Shown here piece by piece: positions 53,952-54,969 of a DNA stretch of 54,969 bases. Position 1 is the first letter of the stretch. Each line of letters opens with the position of its first letter. Both the position numbers and the translations under genes were made by a program. This DNA is from DASWIG01 sp965371445. Its GTDB lineage: Bacteria; Acidobacteriota; Thermoanaerobaculia; Multivoradales; J023. The DNA lies in assembly GCA_965371445.1 (NCBI GenBank), contig CBDUYN010000049.1:1-54969 (forward strand), in the 5' to 3' direction. Below the pieces are notes generated by a model that was given only the letters and a program-made list of their open reading frames with translations, was not told the DNA's origin and searched no databases.

Positions 53952-54969
53952 GCACGGTGAAGCAGCGTCTCTACGAGCTCCTTCCGAAGTGGATCCGTTT
54001 CCGGGACCACTACGAAGAGAAGCCTCTGGAGTCCTTGATGGCCGCCCTCGAGCTACCGCTCGACGCGATCGAAGAGGACATCGAGGACCTCTACGAAGGC
54101 TGGTTCGTCGAGACCTGTGCCGAGTGGAAGGTCCCCTACCTCGCCGAGCTCCTCGGCGTCCGGGGTCTCGATCAACCGGGGCAGATGGTCCCCACCCAGC
54201 GGACGCGGGTGGCCGACACGATCGCCTACCGGCGGCGCAAGGGGACGCCGGCCGCCCTGGCGAGGGCCGCGGAGGCGGCCACCGGCTGGCCCTGTCACCT
54301 GATCGAGTACCGCCGCCACGTCCTGGCGACGCCATCGCTCGCCAACCTGCGTGCCGGCGAGGGCGGAACCGTCGACCTGCGGGCGTCGACGGAGCTGACC
54401 CGGCTGGGAGGGCCTTTTTCGACGACCCCGCGGACGGTCCATGTGCGCACGGGACATCCGCAGCATCCGGTGACGCCGCGCGTCCCGGGGGGATACAACC
54501 TCTCGACCCTGGGGCTCGCCTTCTGGCGCCTCCGGAGCTTCCCGGTGCGCGGCGCGACGCCGCGGCGCATGCATTCGCGCAACAAGGTCTACCAGGGACG
54601 CCTCTACACCTTTCATCCGTTCGGCCTCTCGGCGTCGCTCTTTCACCGTCCCCGCACCGCCGACGGCGAGGTCTACAGGACCGACCTCGCCAACCTCCCC
54701 GTCCCTCTCGACCGCCGCGAGCTGCGCGCCGAGATCGCGGCGCGGCGCGAAGGGCGGCTCCGGGAGACGGATTTCCTCGGCCGGTTGCCGGCGTTTCGGA
54801 TCCTGGTGCGCGAGTCGGGTGCCAGGACCTTTCGCGCCATAGCGGCCGAGGCGATCGAAATTTGTGACCTTTCGGCCTGGCGGCTGCCGTCCGCCTGGGC
54901 TCCCGGAGCCGGGCCGCCGGCCGCCGGTACGCCGGCCGCCGGTACGCCGGCCGCCGGTACGCCGGCCGC
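53948..54969 (+). CDS. Phage-tail-like protein (TIGR02242/P2 gpI-like), cut by the window end
   Basis: At least 340 codons are present, with no stop before the end. The GTG start overlaps the previous stop. The N-terminus STVKQRLYELLPKWIRFRDH, followed by DLYEGWFVETCAEWKVPYLAELLG, matches the conserved tail-protein domain that sits at the baseplate rim and carries fibre attachment. Residues about 160-325 are a further domain of about 165 residues that I do not recognise. The last visible part turns into an Ala/Gly/Pro/Thr repeat encoded by 15-bp units. Tape-measure, fibre and effector genes would be expected to the right. Confidence 0.85.
   Translation, partial: MSTVKQRLYELLPKWIRFRDHYEEKPLESLMAALELPLDAIEEDIEDLYEGWFVETCAEWKVPYLAELLGVRGLDQPGQMVPTQRTRVADTIAYRRRKGTPAALARAAEAATGWPCHLIEYRRHVLATPSLANLRAGEGGTVDLRASTELTRLGGPFSTTPRTVHVRTGHPQHPVTPRVPGGYNLSTLGLAFWRLRSFPVRGATPRRMHSRNKVYQGRLYTFHPFGLSASLFHRPRTADGEVYRTDLANLPVPLDRRELRAEIAARREGRLRETDFLGRLPAFRILVRESGARTFRAIAAEAIEICDLSAWRLPSAWAPGAGPPAAGTPAAGTPAAGTPA
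54916..54969 (+). repeat. Tandem 15-bp repeat at the window end
   Basis: The unit GCCGGCCGCCGGTAC occurs three times without change and then a partial fourth copy (9 nt) reaches the window edge. In frame it encodes P-A-A-G-T. Exact copies and a multiple-of-three length suggest a variable-number repeat used as a flexible linker. The true copy number cannot be seen here. Confidence 0.8.

Noticed and set aside
50400..54335. Minus-strand open frame of about 1300 codons opposite the baseplate genes
   Set aside because: Same composition effect. It covers the ends of two clear plus-strand genes and shows no recognisable motif.

Overview
This is a high-GC bacterial window with long, densely packed genes, GTG and TTG starts, and many 4-nt stop/start overlaps. 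The cell is Gram-negative: the window encodes a FadL-type outer-membrane barrel, a CBM9/DUF5916 outer-membrane protein, a lipobox lipoprotein and an RND exporter. The gene mix (DUF5916, oligopeptidase B, receptor Ser/Thr kinase, PKS, contractile injection system) fits Acidobacteriota best, with myxobacteria-like lineages as the alternative. That placement is inference from gene content only.

Region A (1-13888, plus strand) is part of a biosynthetic cluster. It holds the last residues of an upstream carrier domain, a 1285-aa MFS exporter fused to a penicillin-acylase-type Ntn hydrolase, a KS-AT-ACP polyketide synthase module, a DUF5916 outer-membrane protein and a KS-AT-KR-ACP module. Both AT domains carry the malonyl-type HAFH motif. 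No thioesterase is visible, so the cluster is incomplete here. The exporter-acylase fusion suggests that removal of an N-acyl group is coupled to export.

Region B (13889-15028) has no convincing gene. It contains five palindromic hairpins spaced exactly 84-85 bp apart.

Region C (15029-27768, minus strand) is metabolic and envelope genes. In transcription order these are an RND/MMPL exporter, a cupredoxin-like protein, a Cache-HAMP-Ser/Thr kinase, trpC-trpF-trpB-trpA, a nitrilase-family amidohydrolase, oligopeptidase B and a PAP2 phosphatase.

Region D (27769-33318) starts with a frameshifted gene remnant and three 42-bp hairpin repeats. A promoter then precedes a FadL-like porin gene, followed by a TIG/PKD lipoprotein and, convergent with it, a SPOR-domain protein. 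A 352-bp regulatory gap with a perfect 25-bp palindrome follows.

Region E (33319 to the end, plus strand) is a phage-tail-like contractile injection system operon. In order it encodes sheath, tube, a Cys4 gp26-like protein, a long disordered protein, a DUF4255 cap protein, an AAA+ ATPase, a small protein, a CIS_tube-type adaptor, a LysM-like protein, a gpD/gp27-like hub, a spike, a gp25-like wedge, two baseplate-J-type proteins and a TIGR02242-like tail protein that runs off the window. Capsid, terminase, portal and integrase genes are absent, so this is an injection system and not a prophage. Two of its structural proteins carry unusual insertions: about 500 residues of Ala-rich helix inside the sheath, and a six-bladed Asp-box beta-propeller inside the second baseplate-J protein. 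These are the strongest candidates for something undescribed.
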